From the NCBI GenBank assembly GCA_028689615.1, contig JAQVCV010000017.1, positions 1 to 63,132 on the forward strand: a DNA stretch of 63,132 nucleotides. Direction: 5' to 3'. The first letter of the stretch is position 1, and the number at the start of each line of letters is the position of its first letter. The notes under the pieces are model-generated. The model saw only the letters and a program-made list of their open reading frames with translations. It had not been told where the DNA came from and did not search any database. Made by a program: the position numbers and the translations under genes. Source of the stretch: Bacteroidales bacterium. Lineage in GTDB: Bacteria > Bacteroidota > Bacteroidia > Bacteroidales > TTA-H9. Shown in pieces: positions 9,167 through 17,260 of the stretch.

Positions 9167-9418
9167 CTACATGGCATTCACCTTCTTCATAAGCTTTGAT
9201 TTCAGATTCGATGCCTTGTTCTTGTGAATAATGGCTTTTTTTGCCAGCTTATCAAGCAACGAAACCACTTTGGGAAGTTGACCAACAGCTTCGGTCTTGT
9301 CTGTCAGTGAGCGGAATTTTCTAACTGCATTACGCATGGTACGTGCGTAATAACGATTTCTGAGTCTTTTCTTTTCGTTGGCGCGAATTCTTTTTAATGC
9401 CGATTTATGATTTGCCAT
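9167..9418 (-). CDS. rpsT: 30S ribosomal protein S20
   Basis: Primary 16S rRNA-binding protein of the small subunit. 83 aa, highly basic, starting [21 protein letters not shown] (split here for length: [21 protein letters not shown]), the classical S20 start, and ending with the usual helical [10 protein letters not shown]. Monocistronic, with its own strong promoter and a downstream hairpin terminator. Confidence 0.97.
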   Translation of the reverse strand: MANHKSALKRIRANEKKRLRNRYYARTMRNAVRKFRSLTDKTEAVGQLPKVVSLLDKLAKKAIIHKNKASNLKSKLMKKVNAM

Positions 9419-9458
9419 GTGTAACAGCTTATAAGTTTTTCCGTTTTTAAAGGGAGTG

Positions 9459-9488
9459 CAAAGGTAGTCATTTTTAGTTTATCAACAA
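9459..9488 (-). promoter_or_regulatory. rpsT promoter with -7 and -33 elements
   Basis: Minus-strand -7 box TACCTTTG at 9459-9466 with a TTG at 9483-9485, separated by 16 nt. One of the best-formed promoters in the window. Confidence 0.7.
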
Positions 9489-9551
9489 TCTTTTTTCTCT
9501 TTTTTTTGCGAGATTTTCGCATCTGGCACTCGAAAAGGGGGTGATGGGTGT

Positions 9552-11066
9552 TCAATGTTTTGATAATGAGTAGGCTTTGGGTAGATAGTCGATGAGATGA
9601 CGGGCACACAGGGTCTCTTCGGTTTGATGTTCAAGAGCCAGATCACCAGCCATTCCGTGAAGCCAAACGCCACAAAGCGTTGCGATATGAGGGGGGTAAC
9701 CTTGTGCTATAAGTCCGGTAATTATTCCTGTAAGCACATCTCCACTGCCCGCTGTTGCCATCCCTGGATTTCCGGTATGGTTGAAATAGAGGTTACCATC
9801 GGGTGTGCTGGTTGTTGTGTTAGCCCCCTTTAAAACAATGATCAACTGGTGCTTGACTGATAAACTTCTCTGCTTTTCAATCATTTCAAAACTGTTGTCT
9901 GATACCCCTGCCAACCGGGAAAACTCTTTTGGATGGGGCGTGAGGATGCTGTTTTGCGGTAGGTAGGCCAGCCAGGTGGTGTGCAGCGATAGGATGTTTA
10001 AAGCATCTGCGTCAACAACCAATGGACAATGGCTGTTGTTAATTAGCGTTTTAAGGGTTAATGCGGCCTCTTCGTGTGTTGAAATGCCAGGGCCAATACC
10101 AACAGCCTTGAAGTTTTGCAAATCGGGAAGTTTGTGCTGGTTGTCTTTTTGGTATGGGTGACACATGATCTCCGGACAAAATGCATTCATCTGTGACACT
10201 GCTTCTTCAGGCAGGTGTGTAGTTACAAGCCCTGCTCCTGCTGCCAGTGCTGCTTTGGAGGTGAGAAGCCCGGCTCCGGTCATCCCCCGCGATCCTGCGA
10301 TAATGAGGGCGTGGCCGTAATTCCCTTTATGCCCGAAAAACGATCGGGGTTGAAGCCATTCTGATATATCGTGACGGGTTACTAAAAAGGTATTGCTCGA
10401 CGAAAGTTTGATAGAGTCGGGATGCAGTCCAATGTCAAAATAGTGTATCGTGCCCGTAAATTGTTCATGCTCCGGAGCCAGCAAACTTCTTTTTGGGGGT
10501 AGAAAAGTGAGGGTATGGTGTGCCTTGAAGATGGTATCAGTGTTGTTGTTTGCCACCCTGTCTGATTGCAATCCGCTTGGTATATCGATGGCCAGACGCG
10601 TTACAGCATGCTGGTTCAGGTGATTGATTAATTCTGCGTAATAGCCTGTTACAGCCCGGCTCAGTCCACTCCCGATCAATGCGTCAATCACAACTGTTGC
10701 TCCGTTTATTTCCGGAAGGTCGTTCAGGTTTTCGGCAAAAGTAACGGGGCAATATTTCAGTGCTTTCAATCTTTCGAGGTTAACCATATGATCTGCCGTG
10801 GCCGGGGTTTCCTTCGCACCGGCAACAACCACGCTCACCTGGTAGCCATCGCGGAACAGGTGCCGCGCAACAACCAGACCATCACCTCCGTTGTTGCCTT
10901 TGCCACAAACAATCAGCACAGGGCTGTTGGGGGGAAGGTTGTAACGCAACCAAACCGAGCATTGTTTCGCCGCTCTCTCCATCAAGTCGGCCGAAGCAAT
11001 TGGTTCATGTTCAATGGTGAAAGTATCGGCTTCGCGTATTTGTGTTGCCGAAAGTATTTTAAACAT
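9552..11066 (-). CDS. nnr: Bifunctional NAD(P)HX epimerase/dehydratase
   Basis: Repairs hydrated NADH and NADPH. The N-terminal half is a YjeF-type epimerase (ILSATQIREADTFTI start; CGKGNNGGDGLVVARHL cofactor loop). The C-terminal half is a ribokinase-like ADP-dependent dehydratase (HKGNYGHALIIAGSRGMTGA; NPGMATAGSGDVLTGIITGL). The fused arrangement is common in bacteria. ATG 11066 is used; the frame extends two codons further only to a TTG. Twelve base pairs separate it from the stop of the LytTR regulator upstream, so the two may be cotranscribed. Confidence 0.95.
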   Translation of the reverse strand: MFKILSATQIREADTFTIEHEPIASADLMERAAKQCSVWLRYNLPPNSPVLIVCGKGNNGGDGLVVARHLFRDGYQVSVVVAGAKETPATADHMVNLERLKALKYCPVTFAENLNDLPEINGATVVIDALIGSGLSRAVTGYYAELINHLNQHAVTRLAIDIPSGLQSDRVANNNTDTIFKAHHTLTFLPPKRSLLAPEHEQFTGTIHYFDIGLHPDSIKLSSSNTFLVTRHDISEWLQPRSFFGHKGNYGHALIIAGSRGMTGAGLLTSKAALAAGAGLVTTHLPEEAVSQMNAFCPEIMCHPYQKDNQHKLPDLQNFKAVGIGPGISTHEEAALTLKTLINNSHCPLVVDADALNILSLHTTWLAYLPQNSILTPHPKEFSRLAGVSDNSFEMIEKQRSLSVKHQLIIVLKGANTTTSTPDGNLYFNHTGNPGMATAGSGDVLTGIITGLIAQGYPPHIATLCGVWLHGMAGDLALEHQTEETLCARHLIDYLPKAYSLSKH

Positions 11067-11078
11067 AAGCAAACAGCA

Positions 11079-11828
11079 TTATAACGATCGTGCAAAGTTA
11101 TGAATAGCCAGCATCAAATCGTTTTTCTTTCTAACCGAAACCTCAAGCTCTGTCCCATCTTCCAACACAACCGAACCTCCCTTGCCTCGCAGATAAAGCT
11201 TGATATAGGCCAGGTTGACAAGGTGTTTGCTGTGTATTCTGCAAAAAAACTGATCGTTGAGCAGCCTTTCAAACGAACCCAACGGGCGTGATGCCACCAG
11301 CTTTCGGCCGTTATGCATCCAGAAGATGGTGTAAGTGTCAGAGGCTTCACATCTTACAATCTGATCGCAGCGCAAAATGTGGATACCCTCTGCATCGGGT
11401 ACCAGGATACGGTGTTGTGTATAGCGTTGCGCTTCATGGTTTTGCACGTTAATGCTTCCCCGCATGGCCGTAAACCGCTGAAGTGCTTTGTCGAGATCAC
11501 GGGTTTTTACTGGCTTGATAAGGTATTGAATGGCGGATACCTCGAAGGCTTTCAGCGCGAATTCGTCGTGGCTGGTCGTGAAAATTACCTCAAACCCATG
11601 AAAGGTTACTTGCTCCAGTACATCGAATCCTTCGCCATCGGGCAACGAAATATCCAAAAATACCAGATCGGGTTCATGGGTGTCGATGGCTTCTACAGCC
11701 TCTGCTACTGTGGCGGCTACAGCGCATAGGCTGATGCCTGTGTTGAGCTTGTCAATAATTTGGTTTAGAAGTAATTGTGCCGATACGTCATCGTCAACAA
11801 GCAGTGCTTTAATGTTTGTTTTATTCAT
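11079..11828 (-). CDS. LytTR-family response regulator
   Basis: Two-component response regulator of 249 aa. The receiver domain has the acidic pocket D12-D14, phosphoacceptor D59 (DLVFLDIS) and the lysine of YLIKPVK. The C-terminal LytTR DNA-binding domain (about residues 145-245) shows the usual ASDTYTIFWMHNGRKLVASR and FFCRIHSKHLVNLAYI segments. No histidine kinase gene is adjacent, so it is an orphan here; in Bacteroidota the partner is often an unlinked LytS/YehU-type kinase. It is divergent from hydE across 136 bp. Confidence 0.93.
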   Translation of the reverse strand: MNKTNIKALLVDDDVSAQLLLNQIIDKLNTGISLCAVAATVAEAVEAIDTHEPDLVFLDISLPDGEGFDVLEQVTFHGFEVIFTTSHDEFALKAFEVSAIQYLIKPVKTRDLDKALQRFTAMRGSINVQNHEAQRYTQHRILVPDAEGIHILRCDQIVRCEASDTYTIFWMHNGRKLVASRPLGSFERLLNDQFFCRIHSKHLVNLAYIKLYLRGKGGSVVLEDGTELEVSVRKKNDLMLAIHNFARSL

Positions 11829-11927
11829 GATGCTTCGATGGTTGGTTTTATTTGTTAAAGATAATCCAAAATCGGAAATTTTGGATCATTTCAGTTAAAA
11901 GTGATCGGTTATCAGGTTGAATTTTCC

Positions 11928-11957
11928 TTGCCTGTCGGTTTCCTTTCGCTAATTTTG
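11928..11957 (+). promoter_or_regulatory. hydE promoter
   Basis: TAATTTTG at 11950-11957 with TTG at 11928-11930 (19-nt spacing). The predicted start of transcription falls only about 10 nt before ATG 11974, so the mRNA leader is very short. Confidence 0.6.
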
Positions 11958-11973
11958 CCCAAAATTGAAACTC

Positions 11974-13110
11974 ATGGGAATTGATCTTTCGATGTTAACA
12001 ACCCCTCATAGATTTAATCATGCTGATTTGGTGGAACTTCTCAATTCTGCCGGCGACGATCGGAAAGCTCTTTTTGCCGCTGCGGCAGCCGTGAAGAAAG
12101 AATATGTTGGTAACAAGGTTTTCTTTCGGGGTCTGGTGGAGTATTCCAATATTTGTAGCAAGAATTGCTACTATTGTGGGGTCAGGCGGGGAAACCACAA
12201 AGTGGACCGGTACCAATTAACCGATGAGGAGGTTCTGGAAGCAGCACAATTTGCTCTCGACAACAGGTTCGCTAGCATGGTGATTCAATCAGGCGAGAGA
12301 ACTGATGCCAAATTTGTTGATAAGATTGAGAAGCTTCTCGCCCTTATAAAATCTTTATCGAATGGAAAACTCGGTATCACTCTGTCGATGGGAGAACAAT
12401 CGGAAGAGACTTACAGGCGTTGGTTTGCCGCCGGGGCTCACCGCTATCTTCTCAGAATCGAAACTTCAGACCGCCAGCTTTATTCTAAACTTCACCCTCA
12501 GGACAATATTCACGACTTCGATGTGAGAATTGGGGCTCTGAAGTTGCTACGCAAAGTGGGATACCAGGTTGGATCGGGTGTGATGGTTGGTTTGCCTTTC
12601 CAGACCGTGGAGAGCCTTGCTTCCGATTTGCTCTTTTTAAAAGAGTTGGATATCGATATGGCAGGCCTCGGCCCTTTTATTGAACATGCCGATACTCCTC
12701 TCTATCAATACACCGGCAGTTTGTTGCCCAGGACAGAGCGCTTCGATTTGTCGTTGAAGATGGTGGCGCTGCTTCGGCTTATGATGAAGGATATCAATAT
12801 TGCTGCTACAACAGCCATGCAATCCATCGATCCTCAAGGGCGTGAGAAAGCAATCATGGTTGGTTCCAACGTTATCATGCCTAACCTTACCCCGCTTAAA
12901 TATCGAGAAAACTACAAGTTGTATGAAGATAAGCCTTGTATCGACGAAGAGGCCGAGCAATGCCGCTCTTGCCTCGAGGCTCGGATTCATATGGCTGGAA
13001 ACGAGATAGGATGGGACGAATGGGGCGACTCTCATCACTTTGCTGCTCGACAGGGGAGCAACCAGGATTTTGCCAGTGACGTTGCTATGCCAACCGACCT
13101 GCCAGCATAA
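11974..13110 (+). CDS. hydE: [FeFe]-hydrogenase maturase HydE
   Basis: Radical-SAM enzyme that helps build the H-cluster of [FeFe] hydrogenases. The CxxxCxxC cluster motif is CSKNCYYC (C61, C65, C68 from ATG 11974), followed by the HydE-type VIQSGERTD, TLSMGEQSEE, HRYLLRIETSDRQLY and VGLPFQT segments. A C-terminal CRSC near residue 331 may bind the accessory cluster. ATG 11974 is preferred to TTG 11965 because the promoter is so close. No hydF, hydG or hydrogenase gene is in the window, so HydE is isolated from its usual partners. PylB-like relatives are a less likely alternative. Confidence 0.88.
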   Translation: MGIDLSMLTTPHRFNHADLVELLNSAGDDRKALFAAAAAVKKEYVGNKVFFRGLVEYSNICSKNCYYCGVRRGNHKVDRYQLTDEEVLEAAQFALDNRFASMVIQSGERTDAKFVDKIEKLLALIKSLSNGKLGITLSMGEQSEETYRRWFAAGAHRYLLRIETSDRQLYSKLHPQDNIHDFDVRIGALKLLRKVGYQVGSGVMVGLPFQTVESLASDLLFLKELDIDMAGLGPFIEHADTPLYQYTGSLLPRTERFDLSLKMVALLRLMMKDINIAATTAMQSIDPQGREKAIMVGSNVIMPNLTPLKYRENYKLYEDKPCIDEEAEQCRSCLEARIHMAGNEIGWDEWGDSHHFAARQGSNQDFASDVAMPTDLPA

Positions 13111-13115
13111 GGTGT

Positions 13116-13670
13116 CTATCTTCTTACGTGCAGTTTCATGCTTCTGAATCTGTTCTCTTTCTCAATTTTGAGAGTGTAACAACCACAGGGAACAGAACTT
13201 ATGTTGATCGGGTCTTCGTGATTTATAGTGCTGAAATAGATCTGTTTACCCATGCAGGTGAATAGATAAAGGTTGGCCCCGTGAGCGTTTTTAATCACTA
13301 AATAATCCGATGCCGGATTGGGATATACCGTGACATCGTTCATGGGGAGCATCTCTTCAGGCGTCTGGTTTATTGCCGAAGGTTTTTTGTTTTCATTGAC
13401 AGAAGTCTGTTCAATGGGGTCGGGACAACAGAATGCCTGATAACCTGATGTCCCTGGTTGATGTACCAGTTTTACCGAATGAGCAGGTTGGTTATCGCCG
13501 CTTTGTAAGGAGGTGCTTGTGGTTGCCAGGGATTGAGTTCCTGCCTCTGCCAAACTGGTCATGCCCGAATTGATGATTCCTGCCCTCGATTCCACACAAT
13601 TACAAAGCAACAATGTGGCTACGATTAGAAGAGTCAGATATACAAGGGTTTGCGAACGATGAGCATTCAT
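13116..13670 (-). CDS. Small secreted protein with T9SS type A sorting domain
   Basis: 184 aa: signal peptide (LVYLTLLIVATLLLCN), a low-complexity middle (TSLAEAGTQSLATTSTSLQS), and a C-terminal T9SS type A sorting domain beginning VTVYPNPASDYLVIKN and ending in NISSVPCGCYTLKIEKE with a basic tail. The cargo portion is only about 90 residues and matches no domain recognised here; a CC pair at FCCPDP may form disulfides. It is convergent with hydE (5-bp gap), and the LacI-type regulator lies just upstream on the same strand. Confidence 0.8.
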   Translation of the reverse strand: MNAHRSQTLVYLTLLIVATLLLCNCVESRAGIINSGMTSLAEAGTQSLATTSTSLQSGDNQPAHSVKLVHQPGTSGYQAFCCPDPIEQTSVNENKKPSAINQTPEEMLPMNDVTVYPNPASDYLVIKNAHGANLYLFTCMGKQIYFSTINHEDPINISSVPCGCYTLKIEKENRFRSMKLHVRR

Positions 13671-13685
13671 AGCACAATATTTTTC

Positions 13686-14753
13686 TTAGTTTGGAAGAAC
13701 ATATTTTTTGGGGTATTCGGATTCAGCGCATAAAGGTTTTATGGATGAATCACGCGGAATAAACAAGGTTGAAAGGAGTAACGATTCACCCCTCTTTTCG
13801 TTGCGAGATCTTAACAATTTGTCAAGCAGTCTTTGTGCTGCCAATTCTGCCATTTGTTCAACAGGCTGTGCAACAGCAGTCACGGAAGGATGTCCCATTT
13901 CAAAGAGGTCAAGGTCATCAAAGGTTACCAGTGCCAGTTGGTCAGGAATCACGATGTTATTCTTCCTTGCAAATTGTAATGTTTTTATAGCCAGCCGGTT
14001 GTTGGTAGTGAAAATGGCATCAATTCCTTCGTCAAGTAAATCGGCAATTTGGTTGTCGCATTCCTGATCCAGATTGTTGAACGGAATCTCTCTGATAAGA
14101 TTCTCAATTATTTTTACACCTGATTTTTTTAACGCTTTTCTATAGCCGGCCTCTCTGTCGCGAAGATTGTTAAGGTGCGATGGCCCTGGCTTAAGCAAGG
14201 CAATTTTTCTATAACCCTGGTCAATCAGATGCCTGACGGCTTTAAAACTGCCTTCCACGTTGTCAACACCAATATAGTCAACATCACCCGTCGACAAGTT
14301 TCTGTCAATTAGTACTAATGGAAAACCTTCGTCTCTTAGTTGTTGGATTTCATTTTTGTCGGAGAGGGTTGTGGCAAGTATAAGGCCGTCAACCTGACGT
14401 TCGGTAAATTTTCTGATTAAGTGTAACTCTCGTTCTATGTTTTCATCCGAACTGCTGATAATGAGATTGTAACCCGATTTGTTGGTCATATCTTCAATTA
14501 TTCTGGCCATTCTGCTAAAGAAAATGTTGGCGATATCGGGCACAATCAATCCAATAGTCATGCTTTTGCCCAGACGTAATCCCCTGGCAATGTGGTTAGG
14601 AACATAATTCAATTCCTTGGCTTTCTGCCACACTTTCTCCTGTGTCAATTTGCTAATCCCGTTTTTGTCTCCTTGGTTGTTTAATACCATCGAAACAAGT
14701 GCTTTGCTGACACCGAGACTTGCGGCTATATCGTTCAGGATGACTTTTTTCAC
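13686..14753 (-). CDS. LacI-family transcriptional regulator
   Basis: 355-aa repressor/activator. The N-terminal helix-turn-helix has NDIAASLGVSKALVSMVLN and the hinge NYVPNHIARGLR. A periplasmic-binding-protein-like effector domain follows (IGLIVPDIANIFFSRMARI; VDGLILATT; DALFTTNN-like IDAIFTTNNRLAIKTL; VTFDDLDLFEMGHPSVTAV). The effector is probably a sugar or other small ligand but cannot be named. Start codon is GTG at 14753. It is divergent from the acyl-CoA operon across 354 bp and could control it, itself, or the sorting-domain gene downstream. Confidence 0.93.
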   Translation of the reverse strand: MKKVILNDIAASLGVSKALVSMVLNNQGDKNGISKLTQEKVWQKAKELNYVPNHIARGLRLGKSMTIGLIVPDIANIFFSRMARIIEDMTNKSGYNLIISSSDENIERELHLIRKFTERQVDGLILATTLSDKNEIQQLRDEGFPLVLIDRNLSTGDVDYIGVDNVEGSFKAVRHLIDQGYRKIALLKPGPSHLNNLRDREAGYRKALKKSGVKIIENLIREIPFNNLDQECDNQIADLLDEGIDAIFTTNNRLAIKTLQFARKNNIVIPDQLALVTFDDLDLFEMGHPSVTAVAQPVEQMAELAAQRLLDKLLRSRNEKRGESLLLSTLFIPRDSSIKPLCAESEYPKKYVLPN

Positions 14754-14805
14754 AAACTAGTATTATAATATGCTTATAAACTGATAGTTAAAATATTTCC
14801 CGGCT

Positions 14806-14824
14806 AATCGGTTCTGTAACGATT
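14806..14824. promoter_or_regulatory. Candidate LacI-family operator
   Basis: AATCGGTTCTGTAACGATT is an imperfect 19-bp palindrome (7 of 9 arm positions symmetric) between the predicted transcription start and GTG start of the LacI-type gene. Position and symmetry suit autoregulation. Inference only. Confidence 0.35.
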
Positions 14825-14857
14825 TAATAATTTAATATACAATTAATGAGAGCCATA

Positions 14858-14865
14858 CAAAAGTA
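14858..14865 (-). promoter_or_regulatory. -7 promoter box for the LacI-type gene
   Basis: Minus-strand TACTTTTG, implying a leader of about 97 nt that contains the palindrome at 14806-14824. Confidence 0.5.
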
Positions 14866-15047
14866 TAATATTTTGTTTATTCTGGCTCATTTTTCCTTCG
14901 ATTGATGGTTGTCAAGTAGATGTTTTTTTGTCTTCTGGGTTGAATTTATGGGTATAATATATTGAATATAAAGTAATTGAGTGTTTGATCGTTTTCTGTT
15001 TCTGGAGGTTTTTGCTTGCATTTTTGCGATAAAAAAAGCAATTTGGC

Positions 15048-15077
15048 TTGTTTGAACAGGATTGTTAGCTACATTTG
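15048..15077 (+). promoter_or_regulatory. Promoter of the acyl-CoA operon
   Basis: TACATTTG at 15070-15077 with TTG at 15048-15050 (19-nt spacing; another TTG lies at 15052). It is followed 30 bp later by the crotonase ATG. Confidence 0.6.
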
Positions 15078-15107
15078 TTGTTTCTGTAGAATTAATAACG
15101 CGATATT

Positions 15108-15881
15108 ATGTTTAAGCTCATAAGCTTTTTTATGGAGGACGGCGTAGCCCGACTTTCAGTTAATCGCCCGGAGGCTCTCAATGCCTTGAACATGGGTGTT
15201 TTTGAAGAAATGAACCAGTGTTTGGATTTGTTAGAAGCAGATGATTCTCTCCGGGTTCTGATTGTCGAAGGTAAAGGCAAAGCATTTGTAGCCGGCGCTG
15301 ATATTGCACAGATGCAAAATCTCAATCCCCATGAAGGGGCTGAATTTTCGCGCATCGGTCAACGCACATTTCAGCGTATTGCTGATTTACCCTGCCCGGT
15401 GATCGCGGCTGTGAATGGCTTCGCTCTTGGAGGTGGCTTGGAATTGGCCATGTCGTGCGATTTTAGAATTGCATCTGAAGCAGCAAAGTTTGGTCAGCCT
15501 GAAGTAAACCTAGGTCTTATCCCCGGTTTTGGCGGCACGGTAAGACTTGCGCGCATTGTTGGTTTGCCTTCTGCTCTCTGGCTTCTGACAACCGGCGAGA
15601 TGATTGGCGCGGCCGACGCACTGCGTATAGGTTTGGTTCAGAAAGTGTTTCCTGCTGATGCTTTTGAAGATGGGGTCAACTCGCTGGTAAAAATGTTGCT
15701 TCAAAAGGGGGCAAAAGCGGTGAAACAGGCCAAAAAAGTTGCTGTAGAGGCTTACAATATGGAGAATGAACAGGCTATGATCCTCGAAAGCGATGCTTTT
15801 GGAGCCCTGTTTGGTAGGGATACTGAGGCTCACGAAGGGATGTCGGCATTCCTTGAGAAACGTAAACCCAATTGGAAATAA
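15108..15881 (+). CDS. Enoyl-CoA hydratase (crotonase family)
   Basis: 257-aa crotonase-fold enzyme, probably hydrating short-chain enoyl-CoA (crotonyl-CoA to 3-hydroxybutyryl-CoA or the reverse). Signature segments: SVNRPEALNALN, oxyanion-hole AFVAGADIAQMQ, and the active-site regions FALGGGLELAMSCDFRIA and QPEVNLGLIPGFGGTVRL carrying the two catalytic glutamates. First gene of an operon with a 3-hydroxyacyl-CoA dehydrogenase and a thiolase. The next frame opens before this stop codon, but the likely next start (15905) lies 23 bp beyond it. Confidence 0.92.
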   Translation: MFKLISFFMEDGVARLSVNRPEALNALNMGVFEEMNQCLDLLEADDSLRVLIVEGKGKAFVAGADIAQMQNLNPHEGAEFSRIGQRTFQRIADLPCPVIAAVNGFALGGGLELAMSCDFRIASEAAKFGQPEVNLGLIPGFGGTVRLARIVGLPSALWLLTTGEMIGAADALRIGLVQKVFPADAFEDGVNSLVKMLLQKGAKAVKQAKKVAVEAYNMENEQAMILESDAFGALFGRDTEAHEGMSAFLEKRKPNWK

Positions 15882-15904
15882 TTACTAAACACACCTTATT
15901 TGAT

Positions 15905-17236
15905 ATGAGTTATAGTGAAAAATTAAGTCATGTGGCGGTGCTGGGTGCCGCCGGAAAAATGGGCAGCGGCATTTTATTGCTTACAGCCCTTGAAATGTTC
16001 GAACAGAGTACTTTACCCGAAAATCAGGGTAAGTCGTTTCTGCTTGATGCCATCGACCTGAGTCCTGAAGCTCTTAAAGGGTTGCGTAAGTATTTGGCCG
16101 TTCAGGCCAAAAAGAATGGTGAGAAAAAGACAGTTTGGCTTCGTTCGGTTTATGCTAATAGGGCTGATCTGATTGAAAACGAGCAAATTATTGATCAGTA
16201 TGTTCAGGATGTTGTAGATCAGGTTTCGTTTACCACACGAATTGAATCAGCTTACGATGCCCACCTGGTTTTTGAAGCTGCGAGCGAAAACCCCGACCTA
16301 AAAGTGAAATTGTTTAAACAGATCGATGTTAATTCGTCGGTGAAACCCTGGTTCCTTACAAACACCTCGTCCATTCCCATAAGTTATTTGGATCAGAATG
16401 CCAGCCTCGGCGGACGTATCATAGGTTTTCACTTCTACAACCCGCCTGCGGTTCAAAAACTTGCCGAGCTCATCAGTGCTCCTGCCACCCTGCCCGAGTT
16501 AACAGAGTTTAGCTTGCAATTTGCATCAAGGCTGCGCAAAACAGTTGTTAAATCCAACGACGTTGCCGGCTTCATTGGAAATGGTCATTTCATGCGCGAT
16601 CTGTTGTTCGCCTCCTCCACCGTTGCCAGGCTTTCTTCAGAATTCTCTGTAGCGCAGGCTCTTTACATTGTCGATAAAGTGTCACGCGATTATTTGGTTC
16701 GTCCTATGGGCATCTTTCAACTCACCGATTATGTGGGCGTAGATGTTTGCAGCTACATCCTTTCTGTAATGGATCGCTTTATTCCCGGACGTGGACTTAA
16801 AAGCGATTTGGTCGATAGTCTTTTGTCGATGAACATCAAGGGGGGGCAGTTTTCTGATGGTTCTCAAAAGGATGGAATTTTCAAATATCAAAAGGGGGCT
16901 CCTGTAGCTGTTATTAATCTTGAAAATGGTGAATATCTTCCGTTAACTGAGGTTGCACCTGCATGCGATAGCTGGCTGGGCGCTCTGCCACAGGGTTGGC
17001 TTGGTTGGAAACAGGTGATGCGTCTGGCAGATCGCGAGGCTCATTTGGCCAGTCATTTTGCCACACTGCGCACCATGCCTGATAATGGGGCAAAACTGGC
17101 TCTTGAGTATGCTCAATGGGCTGCCAAGGTAGCTCATGGATTGGTTTCTGACGGGGTCGCAAATTCAACCATCGATGTAAACACGGTGATGATGACCGGG
17201 TTCTTTCATTCTCATGGCCCTGTAAACAATTTCTAA
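15905..17236 (+). CDS. 3-Hydroxyacyl-CoA dehydrogenase
   Basis: NAD-dependent oxidation of 3-hydroxyacyl-CoA to 3-ketoacyl-CoA, or the reverse in butyrate synthesis. The N-terminal Rossmann motif is AVLGAAGKMGSG (a variant of the usual GAGxMG). Then come LVFEAASENPDLKVKLF, NTSSIPISYL, the catalytic-region GFHFYNPPAVQKLAEL, and DVAGFIGNGHFMRDL. At 443 aa it is about 150 residues longer than the simple two-domain enzyme; the C-terminal part looks like an extended second dimerisation domain. The longer upstream frame starts inside the crotonase gene; ATG 15905 gives the family start. Confidence 0.87.
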   Translation: MSYSEKLSHVAVLGAAGKMGSGILLLTALEMFEQSTLPENQGKSFLLDAIDLSPEALKGLRKYLAVQAKKNGEKKTVWLRSVYANRADLIENEQIIDQYVQDVVDQVSFTTRIESAYDAHLVFEAASENPDLKVKLFKQIDVNSSVKPWFLTNTSSIPISYLDQNASLGGRIIGFHFYNPPAVQKLAELISAPATLPELTEFSLQFASRLRKTVVKSNDVAGFIGNGHFMRDLLFASSTVARLSSEFSVAQALYIVDKVSRDYLVRPMGIFQLTDYVGVDVCSYILSVMDRFIPGRGLKSDLVDSLLSMNIKGGQFSDGSQKDGIFKYQKGAPVAVINLENGEYLPLTEVAPACDSWLGALPQGWLGWKQVMRLADREAHLASHFATLRTMPDNGAKLALEYAQWAAKVAHGLVSDGVANSTIDVNTVMMTGFFHSHGPVNNF

Positions 17237-17260
17237 CTTAACTTAAAGAATATCATTAGT

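Larger units (their letters stand above)
14754..15107. other. 354-bp divergent intergenic region
   Basis: AT-rich region between the LacI-type gene and the crotonase operon. It holds a minus-strand promoter, a plus-strand promoter and one 19-bp palindrome (listed separately). No small ORF or structured RNA is evident in the remainder. Confidence 0.7.
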
